Shown here piece after piece: positions 1-8,092 of a DNA stretch of 64,000 nucleotides. The first letter of the stretch is position 1. Every line of letters starts with the position of its first letter. Below the pieces are notes generated by a model, which was given only the letters and a program-made list of their open reading frames with translations, ran no database searches and was not told the origin of the DNA. Source of the DNA: Micromonospora_E sp048060115 (GTDB lineage: Bacteria; Actinomycetota; Actinomycetes; Mycobacteriales; Micromonosporaceae); NCBI RefSeq assembly GCF_048060115.1, contig NZ_JBHMIM010000005.1, forward strand, positions 103,197 to 167,196, read 5' to 3'. Both the position numbers and the translations under genes were made by a program.

Positions 1-423
1 CCAGGAGACCTCCTCCACGGCCGGATCGTCCGACAGCAGATAGCCCGGGGCGAGCCGGTCGTCGTCGAACGAGGTCGGCATCAGGTCACCGACGCCGAGG
101 TCGCCGGGCTGGAGGCGGTCGTGCCAGGGCAGCCAGCCCGGGGCGAGCAACGCGTCCGGACCGGGCAGCAGCACCATCTCACAGACGGTCACCTGGCGGC
201 TACGAGACACCCGGGTGACCGTGACCGCCCACCGCCAGCCCCGGTAGCCGGCCAGCTGACAGTCGAACAGGTGGGTGACCAGCCGCTCGCCCTCGGCGAC
301 CGCTTGCAGGTACTCGCCGACCTCGGCCGGATCCACCGCCTCGACGAGCGCAGCCCGCGCCACGTCGGCAGCTTGGGCGCAGACCGAATCGAGGCGGACG
401 ACACGAACGGTGCTCCTGGTCAC
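1..423 (-). CDS. DUF3027 family protein, N-terminal part
   Basis: This is an open frame of 141 codons running off the left edge of the window, so the C-terminus is missing. It starts at a GTG (423), which lies after no in-frame ATG, so an ATG-only search would miss it. The translation contains VGEYLQAVAEGERLVTHLF, the run GYRGWRWAVTVTRVSR and LLPGPDALLAPGWLPWHDRL followed by PGDLGVGDLMP. This is the conserved pattern of the actinobacterial DUF3027 family, whose function is unknown. It is divergent from the MFS gene, with about 100 bp between the starts, so the two probably share a promoter region. The family assignment is from memory of the pattern; the start is inferred. Confidence 0.8.
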   Translation of the reverse strand, partial: MTRSTVRVVRLDSVCAQAADVARAALVEAVDPAEVGEYLQAVAEGERLVTHLFDCQLAGYRGWRWAVTVTRVSRSRQVTVCEMVLLPGPDALLAPGWLPWHDRLQPGDLGVGDLMPTSFDDDRLAPGYLLSDDPAVEEVSW

Positions 424-527
424 TGTCCCATTGTTGCCTATTGGCTGACGCCGCCGACAGGGGCTCCCCGCCCGGCTCTTGGACACAGCCCGAGACGGGA
501 CCGCCACGGATGGGCGAGGATGTACCC

Positions 528-2315
528 ATGGGGCTGTTCCGCTCACTCGGGCACACCGTGGGCACCGCGTACCGCGGCACCCGCGCGGTGCTGCGAGGCA
601 CCGCACACAGCAGCCGGTGGGCGGGACGCAAGGTTCTGCAGATCCGCCAGCGCGGTGCCGGTGGCGAGCCGGGGATGACCCGGCTGTTCGACCTGCACGC
701 CACCTCCTGCTCCGGGGACACCCTGGTCGCCATCGGGCTCGCCGGCACGATCTTCTTCAGCGCCCCACTCGGTGAGGCACGCACCAGCGTCGCGCTCTAC
801 CTGCTGGTGACGATGGTGCCGTTCGCCCTGCTCGCCCCGGTGGTCGGACCGTTGCTCGACCACTTCCGGCACGGCCGACGGTACGCGCTGGCCACCACGA
901 TGCTCGGACGGGCGTTCCTGGCCTGGCTGATCGCCGACCACCTCAACGGGTTCGGGCTTTACCCGGCGGCGTTCGGGGTGCTCGCGCTGTCCCGGGCGTA
1001 CGGGGTGGGCCGGTCGGCCGCCGTGCCCCGGCTCCTCCCACCAGGGCTGGGACTGTCCCAGGCCGGCGCGCGGGCCAGCGTCTACGGCACGATCGCCGGG
1101 GCGGTGGTCCTCCCGCTCGGGCTGGCGGCGTTCTGGTTCGGGCCGCAGTGGCCACTGCGGGTCGCGTCGGTGATCTTCCTTGTCGGCATGGTCATCGCGC
1201 TGCGGCTACCGCCCCTGGCCGATTCCGATCCACCGGAGCGGGTGCCACGGGCGTTCAACATGTTCGGACTGCGCCGCAGCGGCAACCGGCAGCGGATCCT
1301 CTCCGGGAGCCGGTTGGTGGTCGCCACCCTGATCGGCAGCTGCACGCTGCGTTGCCTCTACGGCTTCCTGCTGCTCTACCTCGCCTTCGCGATCAAGGCC
1401 GGGGACCTGGACACGGTCACCGTCGGGCGGGAACTCGGCGACGAGGGTGCGCTCGGCCTGGTCGGTGCCGCGCTGGCCGCCGGCAGCTTCGTCGCCACCG
1501 CGATCGGCAGCCGGATGCGGATCCACCATCCGCTCGCCCTGCAGTCCAGCGGGCTGGTCATCGTCGCCGGTACGGGCGTACTGGCCGCCCTGCAGTTCTC
1601 ACTGCTGATGGTGTCACTCTTCTGCTTCGTCACCGCGGTCATCAGTGGCATCGGCAAGCTCGCGGTCGACGCGACCATTCAGGAACGAGTCTCGGAGAAC
1701 CTGCGGGCCAGTGCCTTCGCCCATTCCGAGACGCTGCTGATGTTGTCGTTCGTGGCCGGCGGCGCGCTCGGGCTGATTCCGATGGACGGCCGGATCGGCG
1801 TCGCGGCGGCCGCCGGGTTCGCCGTACTGGCGGCGGGCAGAGCGGCGTTCGTCGCCGCCCGACGCCGAACGGAACGCCTCAACGGACGCCCGGCGGCCGA
1901 CGTCACACCCGACAAACCGCACGATGTCCGGCGCAACACCGACCAGGACGGCCCGGCCGAGGTCGTACCCGACGACTCGGATCCGCCCGACTCGGATCCG
2001 CCCGGATCGGACCGTGCGGCGCGGACGGAGGTCGTCGCGCCGCAGAAGGCTCGCCGGTCGATCTTCCCGGCCCGCCCTCGGCCCAGGCCCCGACCGGCTC
2101 CCCCGGCCCCGGTCACCGCCGGGTCGACCGGCGGCGCCGGGCCAACGCCGGCGCAGGCGACACCCCCGGTGGTTCCGGCGCCGGTGACCGAGACCGGCGA
2201 CGGCGGACCCGAGGACGACGACGACCTGCTCCAGCCGCGATTCCACATCTACCGTCCCTCGTCGGCGGCCCGCCGCGACGGCGAGTCTCCGTCCGACGCC
2301 CCGACCGACCGGTGA
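528..2315 (+). CDS. MFS-type transporter with long disordered C-terminal tail
   Basis: A 595-residue membrane protein. Residues from about 50 to 460 contain about a dozen hydrophobic helices typical of the major facilitator fold (for example the segments around LYLLVTMVPFALLAPVVGPLLDH and LMVSLFCFVTAVISGIGKLA). The last 130 or so residues are hydrophilic, rich in Pro, Asp and Arg, and end in a conserved-looking LLQPRFHIYRPSS. I chose ATG 528 over upstream in-frame starts because GCGAGGA lies just before it and because MGLFRSLGHTVG begins an amphipathic N-terminus. The substrate cannot be told from sequence. It neighbours the divergent DUF3027 gene, an arrangement common in Micromonosporaceae (from memory). 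Confidence 0.85.
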   Translation: MGLFRSLGHTVGTAYRGTRAVLRGTAHSSRWAGRKVLQIRQRGAGGEPGMTRLFDLHATSCSGDTLVAIGLAGTIFFSAPLGEARTSVALYLLVTMVPFALLAPVVGPLLDHFRHGRRYALATTMLGRAFLAWLIADHLNGFGLYPAAFGVLALSRAYGVGRSAAVPRLLPPGLGLSQAGARASVYGTIAGAVVLPLGLAAFWFGPQWPLRVASVIFLVGMVIALRLPPLADSDPPERVPRAFNMFGLRRSGNRQRILSGSRLVVATLIGSCTLRCLYGFLLLYLAFAIKAGDLDTVTVGRELGDEGALGLVGAALAAGSFVATAIGSRMRIHHPLALQSSGLVIVAGTGVLAALQFSLLMVSLFCFVTAVISGIGKLAVDATIQERVSENLRASAFAHSETLLMLSFVAGGALGLIPMDGRIGVAAAAGFAVLAAGRAAFVAARRRTERLNGRPAADVTPDKPHDVRRNTDQDGPAEVVPDDSDPPDSDPPGSDRAARTEVVAPQKARRSIFPARPRPRPRPAPPAPVTAGSTGGAGPTPAQATPPVVPAPVTETGDGGPEDDDDLLQPRFHIYRPSSAARRDGESPSDAPTDR

Positions 2316-2334
2316 CCACTGGCAGAATCCCGGT

Positions 2335-2994
2335 GTGCGGATCCTGATCGTGACGGCCGTCGAGGCGGAGGCGACCGCCGTGCGGCGCGGCCTGGCCGCC
2401 GGCTCCGGCACCGGGACCGAGATCGAGGTGGCGGCAGGCGGTGTCGGCGCGGCGGCGGCCGCCGCCGCGACCAGCCGGCAACTGGCGCTCGCGGCGGCCA
2501 GCGGCCGGCCGTACCAGGCGGTGGTCAGCGCCGGGATAGCCGGCGGGTTCCCAGACCGGATCGGCCTCGGGCAGACCGCCGTCGCCACCCGCAGCGTCGC
2601 GGCGGACCTCGGGGCCCAATCGCCCGACGGCTTCCTCACCCTCGACGAACTCGGCTTCGGCTCGACGGTGGCGACCACCGACGACCCGCTCACCGACTGG
2701 CTGCGGTCCGGGTTGCCGGACGCGGTGCCCGGCGCGGTGTTGACCGTCAACACCGTGACCGGCAGCGCTTCGCGGGCCAGCACGCTCGCCGACCGGTACC
2801 CCGACGCGGTGGCCGAGGCGATGGAGGGGTACGGCGTGGCCTGCGCCGCCGAGCTGACCGGCCTGCCGTTCGCGGAGCTGCGTACCGTCTCCAACCCGGT
2901 CGGTCCACGCGACCGGGCCGCCTGGCGGATCCCGCAGGCGCTGGCCGCGTTGACCGCCGCCGTCGACCGGTTACCGTGGCGGTCGTGGCCCTGA
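2335..2994 (+). CDS. mqnB: Futalosine hydrolase
   Basis: A 219-residue nucleoside-phosphorylase-superfamily protein starting at GTG 2335 with MRILIVTAVEAEA. It has the expected central Gly-rich strand (SAGIAGGFP) and the C-terminal substrate-binding EAMEGYGVA motif, whose Glu contacts the ribose in this family, followed by RTVSNPVGPRDRAAW, which is characteristic of futalosine hydrolases. The enzyme cleaves futalosine to dehypoxanthine futalosine and hypoxanthine in the futalosine route to menaquinone. It overlaps the start of mqnD by about 19 bases, so the two are translationally coupled, which strongly supports the pathway assignment. Length matches the family. Confidence 0.93.
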   Translation: MRILIVTAVEAEATAVRRGLAAGSGTGTEIEVAAGGVGAAAAAAATSRQLALAAASGRPYQAVVSAGIAGGFPDRIGLGQTAVATRSVAADLGAQSPDGFLTLDELGFGSTVATTDDPLTDWLRSGLPDAVPGAVLTVNTVTGSASRASTLADRYPDAVAEAMEGYGVACAAELTGLPFAELRTVSNPVGPRDRAAWRIPQALAALTAAVDRLPWRSWP

Positions 2995-3812
2995 AGCTGG
3001 CGTTCTCCCCCTGCCCCAACGACACCTTCGTGTTCCACGCGCTGGCCCACGGGCTGGTGCCGGACGCCCCGCCGGTCACCGTCACCTACGCCGACGTGGA
3101 CGTCACCAACACAGCGGCGCAACGCGGCGAGTACGACCTGGTGAAGGTGAGCTACGCCGCGTTGCCGTGGCTGCTCGGCGACTACGAACTGCTGCCCTGC
3201 GGTGGGGCGCTGGGCCGTGGCTGCGGGCCGCTGCTGCTGACCGGTGACGCCGCCGGGCCGCGCCTGACCGATGGCGACCTGACCGGGGCGAGCGTCGCCG
3301 TACCCGGTGAGCGGACCACCGCGTACCTGCTGTTCCGGCTCTGGTCGGCGGGCCGGCCACCGGCCCGGATCGAGGTCGTGCCGTTCCACGAGATCATGCC
3401 CGCGGTGGCCGCCGGCCGGTTCGACGCCGGTCTGGTGATCCACGAGGCGCGGTTCACCTACCACCGGTACGGGCTGACCGAACTGGTCGATCTCGGCGCG
3501 TGGTGGGAATCCGACACCGGCCTACCGATCCCGCTGGGCGCGATCCTGGCCCGGCGGGGGGTGGTCGATCCGGCGCGGGCCCGATCGTGGGTACGCGAGT
3601 CGGTACGCCGGGCGTGGGCCGATCCGGCCGCCTCCCGGAACTACGTGCTGGCGCACGCCCAGGAGATGGAGCCGGACGTGGTGGACCGGCACATCAAGCT
3701 GTACGTCAACGAGTTCACCGAGGACCTCGGTGTCGAGGGGCACGCCGCGGTCACCGCCCTGTTGCAACGGGCGGCAGCGCACGGGCTCACCCCGCCACTG
3801 CCGCCCGGTTGA
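2976..3812 (+). CDS. mqnD: 1,4-dihydroxy-6-naphthoate synthase
   Basis: A 278-residue protein of the periplasmic-binding-protein-like MqnA/MqnD fold. The N-terminal LAFSPCPNDTFVFHALAHG and the downstream VKVSYAALPWLL are diagnostic, and the LVIHEARFTYHRYGL region is present. MqnD converts cyclic dehypoxanthine futalosine to 1,4-dihydroxy-6-naphthoate in menaquinone biosynthesis. The start is GTG 2976 or GTG 2985, nine bases further on; both lie inside the 3' end of mqnB. Having mqnB and mqnD adjacent implies that this organism makes menaquinone by the futalosine route; the other mqn genes are not in this window. Confidence 0.93.
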   Translation: MAVVALKLAFSPCPNDTFVFHALAHGLVPDAPPVTVTYADVDVTNTAAQRGEYDLVKVSYAALPWLLGDYELLPCGGALGRGCGPLLLTGDAAGPRLTDGDLTGASVAVPGERTTAYLLFRLWSAGRPPARIEVVPFHEIMPAVAAGRFDAGLVIHEARFTYHRYGLTELVDLGAWWESDTGLPIPLGAILARRGVVDPARARSWVRESVRRAWADPAASRNYVLAHAQEMEPDVVDRHIKLYVNEFTEDLGVEGHAAVTALLQRAAAHGLTPPLPPG

Positions 3813-3854
3813 CCGCTGCGCGTGCCGTGCCTCGACCTGGAGCTGGTGCTGGCC

Positions 3855-4241
3855 TCAGACCTCCAGCTCGCGGGCGACCGCGTGCACCAGGTTGGCCACG
3901 TTCTGCGCGGTCTTGCGATCCGGGAACCTGCCCCGGCGCAGGTCCGGCTGGATCTTCGCCTCCAGCACCTTGATCATGTCCTCGACCAGGCCGTGCAGCT
4001 CCTCCGGCGGACGTCTGCGCAGCTCCGCCACGGACGGCGGGGCCTCCAACAGCGTCACGCCAAGGGCCTGCGCGCCACGACGGCTGTCCACCAGCCCGAA
4101 CTCCACCCGCTGTCCGGTTTTGAGGTCGGTGACACCAGCTGGCAACGCTCCCTTCGGGAGGAAAACGTCGCCACCTTCGTCACTGGTGACGAAACCGAAT
4201 CCCTTGCCTGCGTCGTACCACTTCACTCGACCCGTCGGCAC
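3855..4241 (-). CDS. Cold-shock domain protein with C-terminal helical extension
   Basis: A 128-residue protein. The first 67 residues form a cold-shock OB fold (MPTGRVKWYDAGKGFGFVTS with RNP1-like KGFGFV and DVFLP in the RNP2 position). The remaining 60 residues (PPSVAELRRRPPEELHGLVEDMI onward) are predicted helical and absent from the canonical 67-residue Csp. This longer form is common in actinomycetes. It probably binds single-stranded nucleic acid. It converges with mqnD and lies downstream of the HAD hydrolase on the same strand, 34 bp away, so the two may be cotranscribed. Confidence 0.9.
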   Translation of the reverse strand: MPTGRVKWYDAGKGFGFVTSDEGGDVFLPKGALPAGVTDLKTGQRVEFGLVDSRRGAQALGVTLLEAPPSVAELRRRPPEELHGLVEDMIKVLEAKIQPDLRRGRFPDRKTAQNVANLVHAVARELEV

Positions 4242-4275
4242 ACTGACCTCGACTTCACTTGGAGGGTTGACCTCA

Positions 4276-4887
4276 TCAGGCTAGCCGGAGCAGATCATCG
4301 AGTGCCGCTGGGAATCCGGTCAGGTCGTCGATGACCAACGCGGCCCCGGCCGAGCGCAGATCAGCCGCCGGACAGGGGCCGGACGCCACGCCGACGCCGG
4401 GAATCCCGGCGGTCCGGGCGGCCACCATGTCGGCGGTGTGATCACCGACGTACACCTGCACGCCGTGCCTGCGCAGCGCGTCCGCCTTGCCCTCGGCGAA
4501 CAGGTCCCCGGCGAGCGCGTCGACCGGCAGCCCCAGGTGGTCCAGGTGCAGCTGGGCGAGCCGGCCGAGCTTCGAGGTGACCACCACCACCCGACCGCCC
4601 CGGGCGCGGATCAGGTCGACGGCGGCGACAGCGCCGGGTAGCGGCAACGACGGGGCGATCGCGTACCGGGGGTAGAGGGCGCGGTACCGCTCGACGGCGT
4701 CCTCGACCTGCTCGGGTGGGAACCACTGGCGGATCTCGTGGCGTAGCGGCGGGCCGAGCCGGGACACCGCGACAGCGGCGTCCACGTACACGCCGGTGTG
4801 TTCGGTCAACGCCCGGTACGTCGCGGCGATCCCCGGCCGGGAGTCGATCAACGTCATGTCCAGGTCGAATCCGACCGCGGGCACCAT
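4276..4887 (-). CDS. HAD-family phosphatase (phosphoglycolate phosphatase-like)
   Basis: A 203-residue haloacid-dehalogenase hydrolase. Motif I is FDLDMTLIDSRPG (Asp nucleophile and general acid), motif II is VVVVTSKLG, and motif III is YVGDHTADMVAARTAG with the acidic pair that holds Mg2+. The cap region lies between motifs I and II, as in the Gph/PGMB subgroup. I prefer ATG 4887 because GGGGAGAGG sits the right distance upstream and the protein then begins directly before motif I; an upstream in-frame ATG at 4980 would add 31 residues of low-complexity sequence. The substrate is unknown. Confidence 0.85.
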   Translation of the reverse strand: MVPAVGFDLDMTLIDSRPGIAATYRALTEHTGVYVDAAVAVSRLGPPLRHEIRQWFPPEQVEDAVERYRALYPRYAIAPSLPLPGAVAAVDLIRARGGRVVVVTSKLGRLAQLHLDHLGLPVDALAGDLFAEGKADALRRHGVQVYVGDHTADMVAARTAGIPGVGVASGPCPAADLRSAGAALVIDDLTGFPAALDDLLRLA

Positions 4888-5056
4888 CCACACGTCCTCT
4901 CCCCGAACACCGGCCCCGGGCCGTCGGAACCGCCGGATCCCCGGGAGATCGGCTGCCACGGACACCGGCCAGGTGGCCATCGTCGCACGGTCCGCTCAGC
5001 CCGCTCCGGTCGGCCGAGGACACCAACGGCGTCCGGCGGGCTAGCGTGGAACAACC

Positions 5057-7573
5057 ATGGCCACCACACTCGCCGATCATCTGCGGTCCCGCTCCGACGC
5101 GGAGTTGGGCGACCTGCTGCGCCTACGCCCGGACCTGGTGGTTCCGGCACCGACGGACCTCACCGCCCTGGCTGCTCGGGCCCAGTCGCGGGTCTCCACC
5201 GCCCGCGCACTCGACGATCTCGACGAGTTCACCTTGCGTGTCCTGGACGCGGCACGGTTGTCGCGGGACCCGGCCGACGGCCGCACCTCCGTCGACGCCG
5301 TGCTGGCGATGGCGTCGGCACCGGACGGCGGGGTGGACACCGGACCGGTCCACGCCGCCGTCGACCGGCTCCGGGCCCGCTGCCTGCTGTACGGGCCGGC
5401 CGAGCGGCTACTGGTCGCCGGCGGGGTGGACGAGGCGTCGCCGCCGTACCCGGCCGGGCTGGGTCGGCCCGCGGCCGACCTGGACCAACGGGTGGCCCGG
5501 CTGTGCGCCGATCCGGCGCTGCTGCGGCGGACGCTGTTGAGCGCGCCGCCGGCCGCGCGGGCGGTGCTCGACCGGTTGGCCGCCGGCCCGCCGGTGGGCA
5601 CGGTCGGCAACGGCGCGGCCGGCCGGAACCCGACGAGCCACGACCCGGGCGGTGGTGCCGGCCCGGCGGCCGGTCAGCCGACGGCCGACGGCGTGAGCCC
5701 GGTGCGGTGGCTGGTCGAGGCCGGCCTGTTGGCGGTGGTGACCGACGTGCCCGCGACGGCCGCCGGTCAGGCGGTGGAGCTGCCCCGCGAGATCGGGCTG
5801 CTGCTACGCCGGGACACCGGGCCGCTCGGCGTGTTGCGACCGGACCCGCCCCGGATCACCGTCACCGAGCGGGAACCCAAGGTCGTCGACTCCACCGGGG
5901 CCGGACAGGCCATGGAGATCGTCCGCAACACCGGTGCACTGCTGGACGCGCTGTCCGCCGAGCCCGTCCCGCTGCTGCGGGCCGGCGGGGTCGGGATCCG
6001 CGAACTGCGCCGGCTGGCCCGGGTGGTCGGCGTCCCCGAGTCACTCGCCGGGCTGCTCGTCGAGGTCGGGTACGCGGCCGGGCTGCTCGGTGAGGCGGAC
6101 GCGCCCGCGTCGCGCAACCCCGCCACCGTCGACCAGCATCTGCTGCCGACCGGCGGCTACGACCGGTGGTCGACGGAGCCGTTGGCCCGCCGCTGGGAGC
6201 AGTTGGCCGAGGCGTGGCTGGCGATGACCCGTAGCCCCGGGCTGATCGGCCAACGCGACGACAAGGACCGGCTGATCACGCCGCGTTCGCCGGAGGTGGA
6301 GCGGGCCGGGGCACCGACGGTCCGCCGTACCCTGCTGGCAGTGCTGGCCGGGCTGGCGCCGGGCTCGGTGCCGGGCGCCGACGACGTGCTGACCCTGCTC
6401 GGCTGGCAGACCCCGCGGCGCAGCCGTGGCCGCGACGAACTGCACCGGGAGGTCCTCGACGAGGCCGGGCAACTGGGGCTGACCGGGCTCGGGGCGCTGA
6501 CCGGGTACGGCCGGTTGCTCCTCGACGACGACGGCAATGCCAGCCGGGTCGGATCGGACCTCTCCGTGGACCACGATCCGCTCGGGGTGCTGGAGACCGG
6601 CCACGGGCACCGGGGCGAGGCCTCGGCGGTGGAACGGGCGCTGGACGCCCTGCTACCGGCCCCGGTCGACCATTTCCTGGTGCAGGCGGACCTCACCGTG
6701 GTGGTACCCGGGCCACCGGAGCCGACCCTGACGGCGGAGTTGGAGCTGGTCGCCGAGCCGGAGTCGGCGGGCGCGGCCAGCGTGCACCGGGTCACCCCGG
6801 CCAGCATCCGGCGGTCGCTGGACGCCGGGTACTCCGCCGGTGAGCTGCACGAACTGTTCGCCCGCCGGTCACGGACCCCGGTGCCGCAGGGCCTGACCTA
6901 CCTGATCGACGATTCGGCCCGTACCCATGGTGGGCTGCGCGCCGGTTCGGCCGCCGGCTATCTGCGCAGCGACGACGAGGCGCTGCTGACCGAGGTGTTG
7001 GCGGATCGTCGGTTGGTCGGTTTGTCGCTGCGCCGGCTGGCGCCGACGGTGCTGGTCACCGTGGTGCCGCCCGGTCGGCTGGTCGAGGCGCTGCGGCAGG
7101 TGGGTTACGCGCCGACGGCCGAGGACGGCGCCGGGGCCGCGCTGCGCCGCCAGCCCCGGGTACGCCGGGCTCCGCTGCGCCACCCGGTGACGTTGCGGGC
7201 GAGCGACCCGTTCGCGGCACCGAAGCTGACCGGATCGCGGGTCGAGGCCCTGGTGGAGCAGTTGCGTCGCGGCGAGGCGGCGGCCCGGGTCCTGCGGCGG
7301 GCACCAGCGCCGGTACGGGTGGCGAACGGGCAGCCGGTCGACGGGCTGGCCGCCGTACAGGCGCATTCCCAGGCGTTGGCGGTGTTGCAGCAGGCGGTGC
7401 GGGACAAGGCGCTGGTCTGGGTCGGCTACGTGGACGCCCACGGCGCTCCGGCTTCGCGGCTGGTCCGGCCGGTGTCGATCGGGGCGGGATATTTGCGGGC
7501 CGAGGACGACCGGACCGAGACGCTGCACACGTTCGCGCTGCAGCGGGTGACCGCTGCGGTTCCGCACGACTGA
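5057..7573 (+). CDS. Helicase-associated protein (Helicase_C_3 with WYL-like C-terminus)
   Basis: An 838-residue soluble protein that resembles the actinobacterial partner of the XPB helicase (Rv0862c-like, 'helicase XPB/Ssl2 N-terminal-like'). It has an N-terminal helical repeat region starting MATTLADHLRSRSDAELGD, a middle region with HFLVQADLTVVVPGP, and a C-terminal WYL-like segment (AVRDKALVWVGYVDAHG with LRAEDDRTETLHTFALQRV). No Walker motifs are visible, so it is not itself a helicase. In mycobacteria the homologue is adjacent to the XPB/ERCC3 gene; here the XPB gene begins 4.6 kb downstream (12189), with xylanase genes in between. Confidence 0.85.
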   Translation: MATTLADHLRSRSDAELGDLLRLRPDLVVPAPTDLTALAARAQSRVSTARALDDLDEFTLRVLDAARLSRDPADGRTSVDAVLAMASAPDGGVDTGPVHAAVDRLRARCLLYGPAERLLVAGGVDEASPPYPAGLGRPAADLDQRVARLCADPALLRRTLLSAPPAARAVLDRLAAGPPVGTVGNGAAGRNPTSHDPGGGAGPAAGQPTADGVSPVRWLVEAGLLAVVTDVPATAAGQAVELPREIGLLLRRDTGPLGVLRPDPPRITVTEREPKVVDSTGAGQAMEIVRNTGALLDALSAEPVPLLRAGGVGIRELRRLARVVGVPESLAGLLVEVGYAAGLLGEADAPASRNPATVDQHLLPTGGYDRWSTEPLARRWEQLAEAWLAMTRSPGLIGQRDDKDRLITPRSPEVERAGAPTVRRTLLAVLAGLAPGSVPGADDVLTLLGWQTPRRSRGRDELHREVLDEAGQLGLTGLGALTGYGRLLLDDDGNASRVGSDLSVDHDPLGVLETGHGHRGEASAVERALDALLPAPVDHFLVQADLTVVVPGPPEPTLTAELELVAEPESAGAASVHRVTPASIRRSLDAGYSAGELHELFARRSRTPVPQGLTYLIDDSARTHGGLRAGSAAGYLRSDDEALLTEVLADRRLVGLSLRRLAPTVLVTVVPPGRLVEALRQVGYAPTAEDGAGAALRRQPRVRRAPLRHPVTLRASDPFAAPKLTGSRVEALVEQLRRGEAAARVLRRAPAPVRVANGQPVDGLAAVQAHSQALAVLQQAVRDKALVWVGYVDAHGAPASRLVRPVSIGAGYLRAEDDRTETLHTFALQRVTAAVPHD

Positions 7574-7648
7574 CGCATCCTGCGCGACGGGCCCGCGGCC
7601 GCGCGGCCGATGGAGCGGACCCACGCCGGGTGGGACCGGCGCCCGGGT

Positions 7649-7909
7649 TCAGCCGGGCCGCGGGCCGCCGCCGTGACGGTGCCGGCGGGCCGCCTCGATC
7701 ACCGAGACGGCGAGCAGCAGCGCGAACGCGGTGCCGAGCACCTCGCCGACGGAGTCGATGAAGCCCTGCCGCAGCACCAGCCAGCCGAAGAAGAACCAGC
7801 CGACGAGCAGAGTCGACACGAACGCGTACCAGAAGAGGGTGCCGCGGGAGACGGACACCGGGCCGCCGGAGTCGGTCGCTCGCCCGCGCACCGGGTCGCT
7901 GACCGTCAT
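7649..7909 (-). CDS. Small two-helix membrane protein, function unknown
   Basis: An 86-residue protein with two hydrophobic segments, around FWYAFVSTLLVGWFFFGWLVL and LGTAFALLLAVSVIEAA, joined by a short loop, with a basic His/Arg-rich tail. ATG 7909 is preceded by GGAAGG and gives MTVSDPVRGR; an in-frame ATG at 7924 would overlap this ribosome site. It converges on the helicase-associated gene. I do not recognise a family. Its hydrophobic profile and codon usage support a real gene. Confidence 0.7.
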   Translation of the reverse strand: MTVSDPVRGRATDSGGPVSVSRGTLFWYAFVSTLLVGWFFFGWLVLRQGFIDSVGEVLGTAFALLLAVSVIEAARRHRHGGGPRPG

Positions 7910-8092
7910 GACCGTCCTTCCCACCGATCGTTACGTCTCAATCAAGACTGGCAGGTCGACGACGCGGCGCACAGCAATTCGCGTGTTGAGACATTTCCGG
8001 GTCTTGCTGGACACCACGCCGAACAGCGCCGGTGCGGGTCAGATGAATCCGCACCGGCGCTGTGAGCGTGTTCGACGAACGTGGGTCTCAGC

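Noticed and set aside
441..527. Extended N-terminus for the MFS protein
   Set aside because: The extra 29 residues lack hydrophobic or family character and the ribosome site lies before ATG 528.
1614..3464. 616-codon frame on the minus strand
   Set aside because: It lies antisense to the MFS, mqnB and mqnD genes, is Arg/Gly/Pro-rich and has no family features; a GC-driven shadow.
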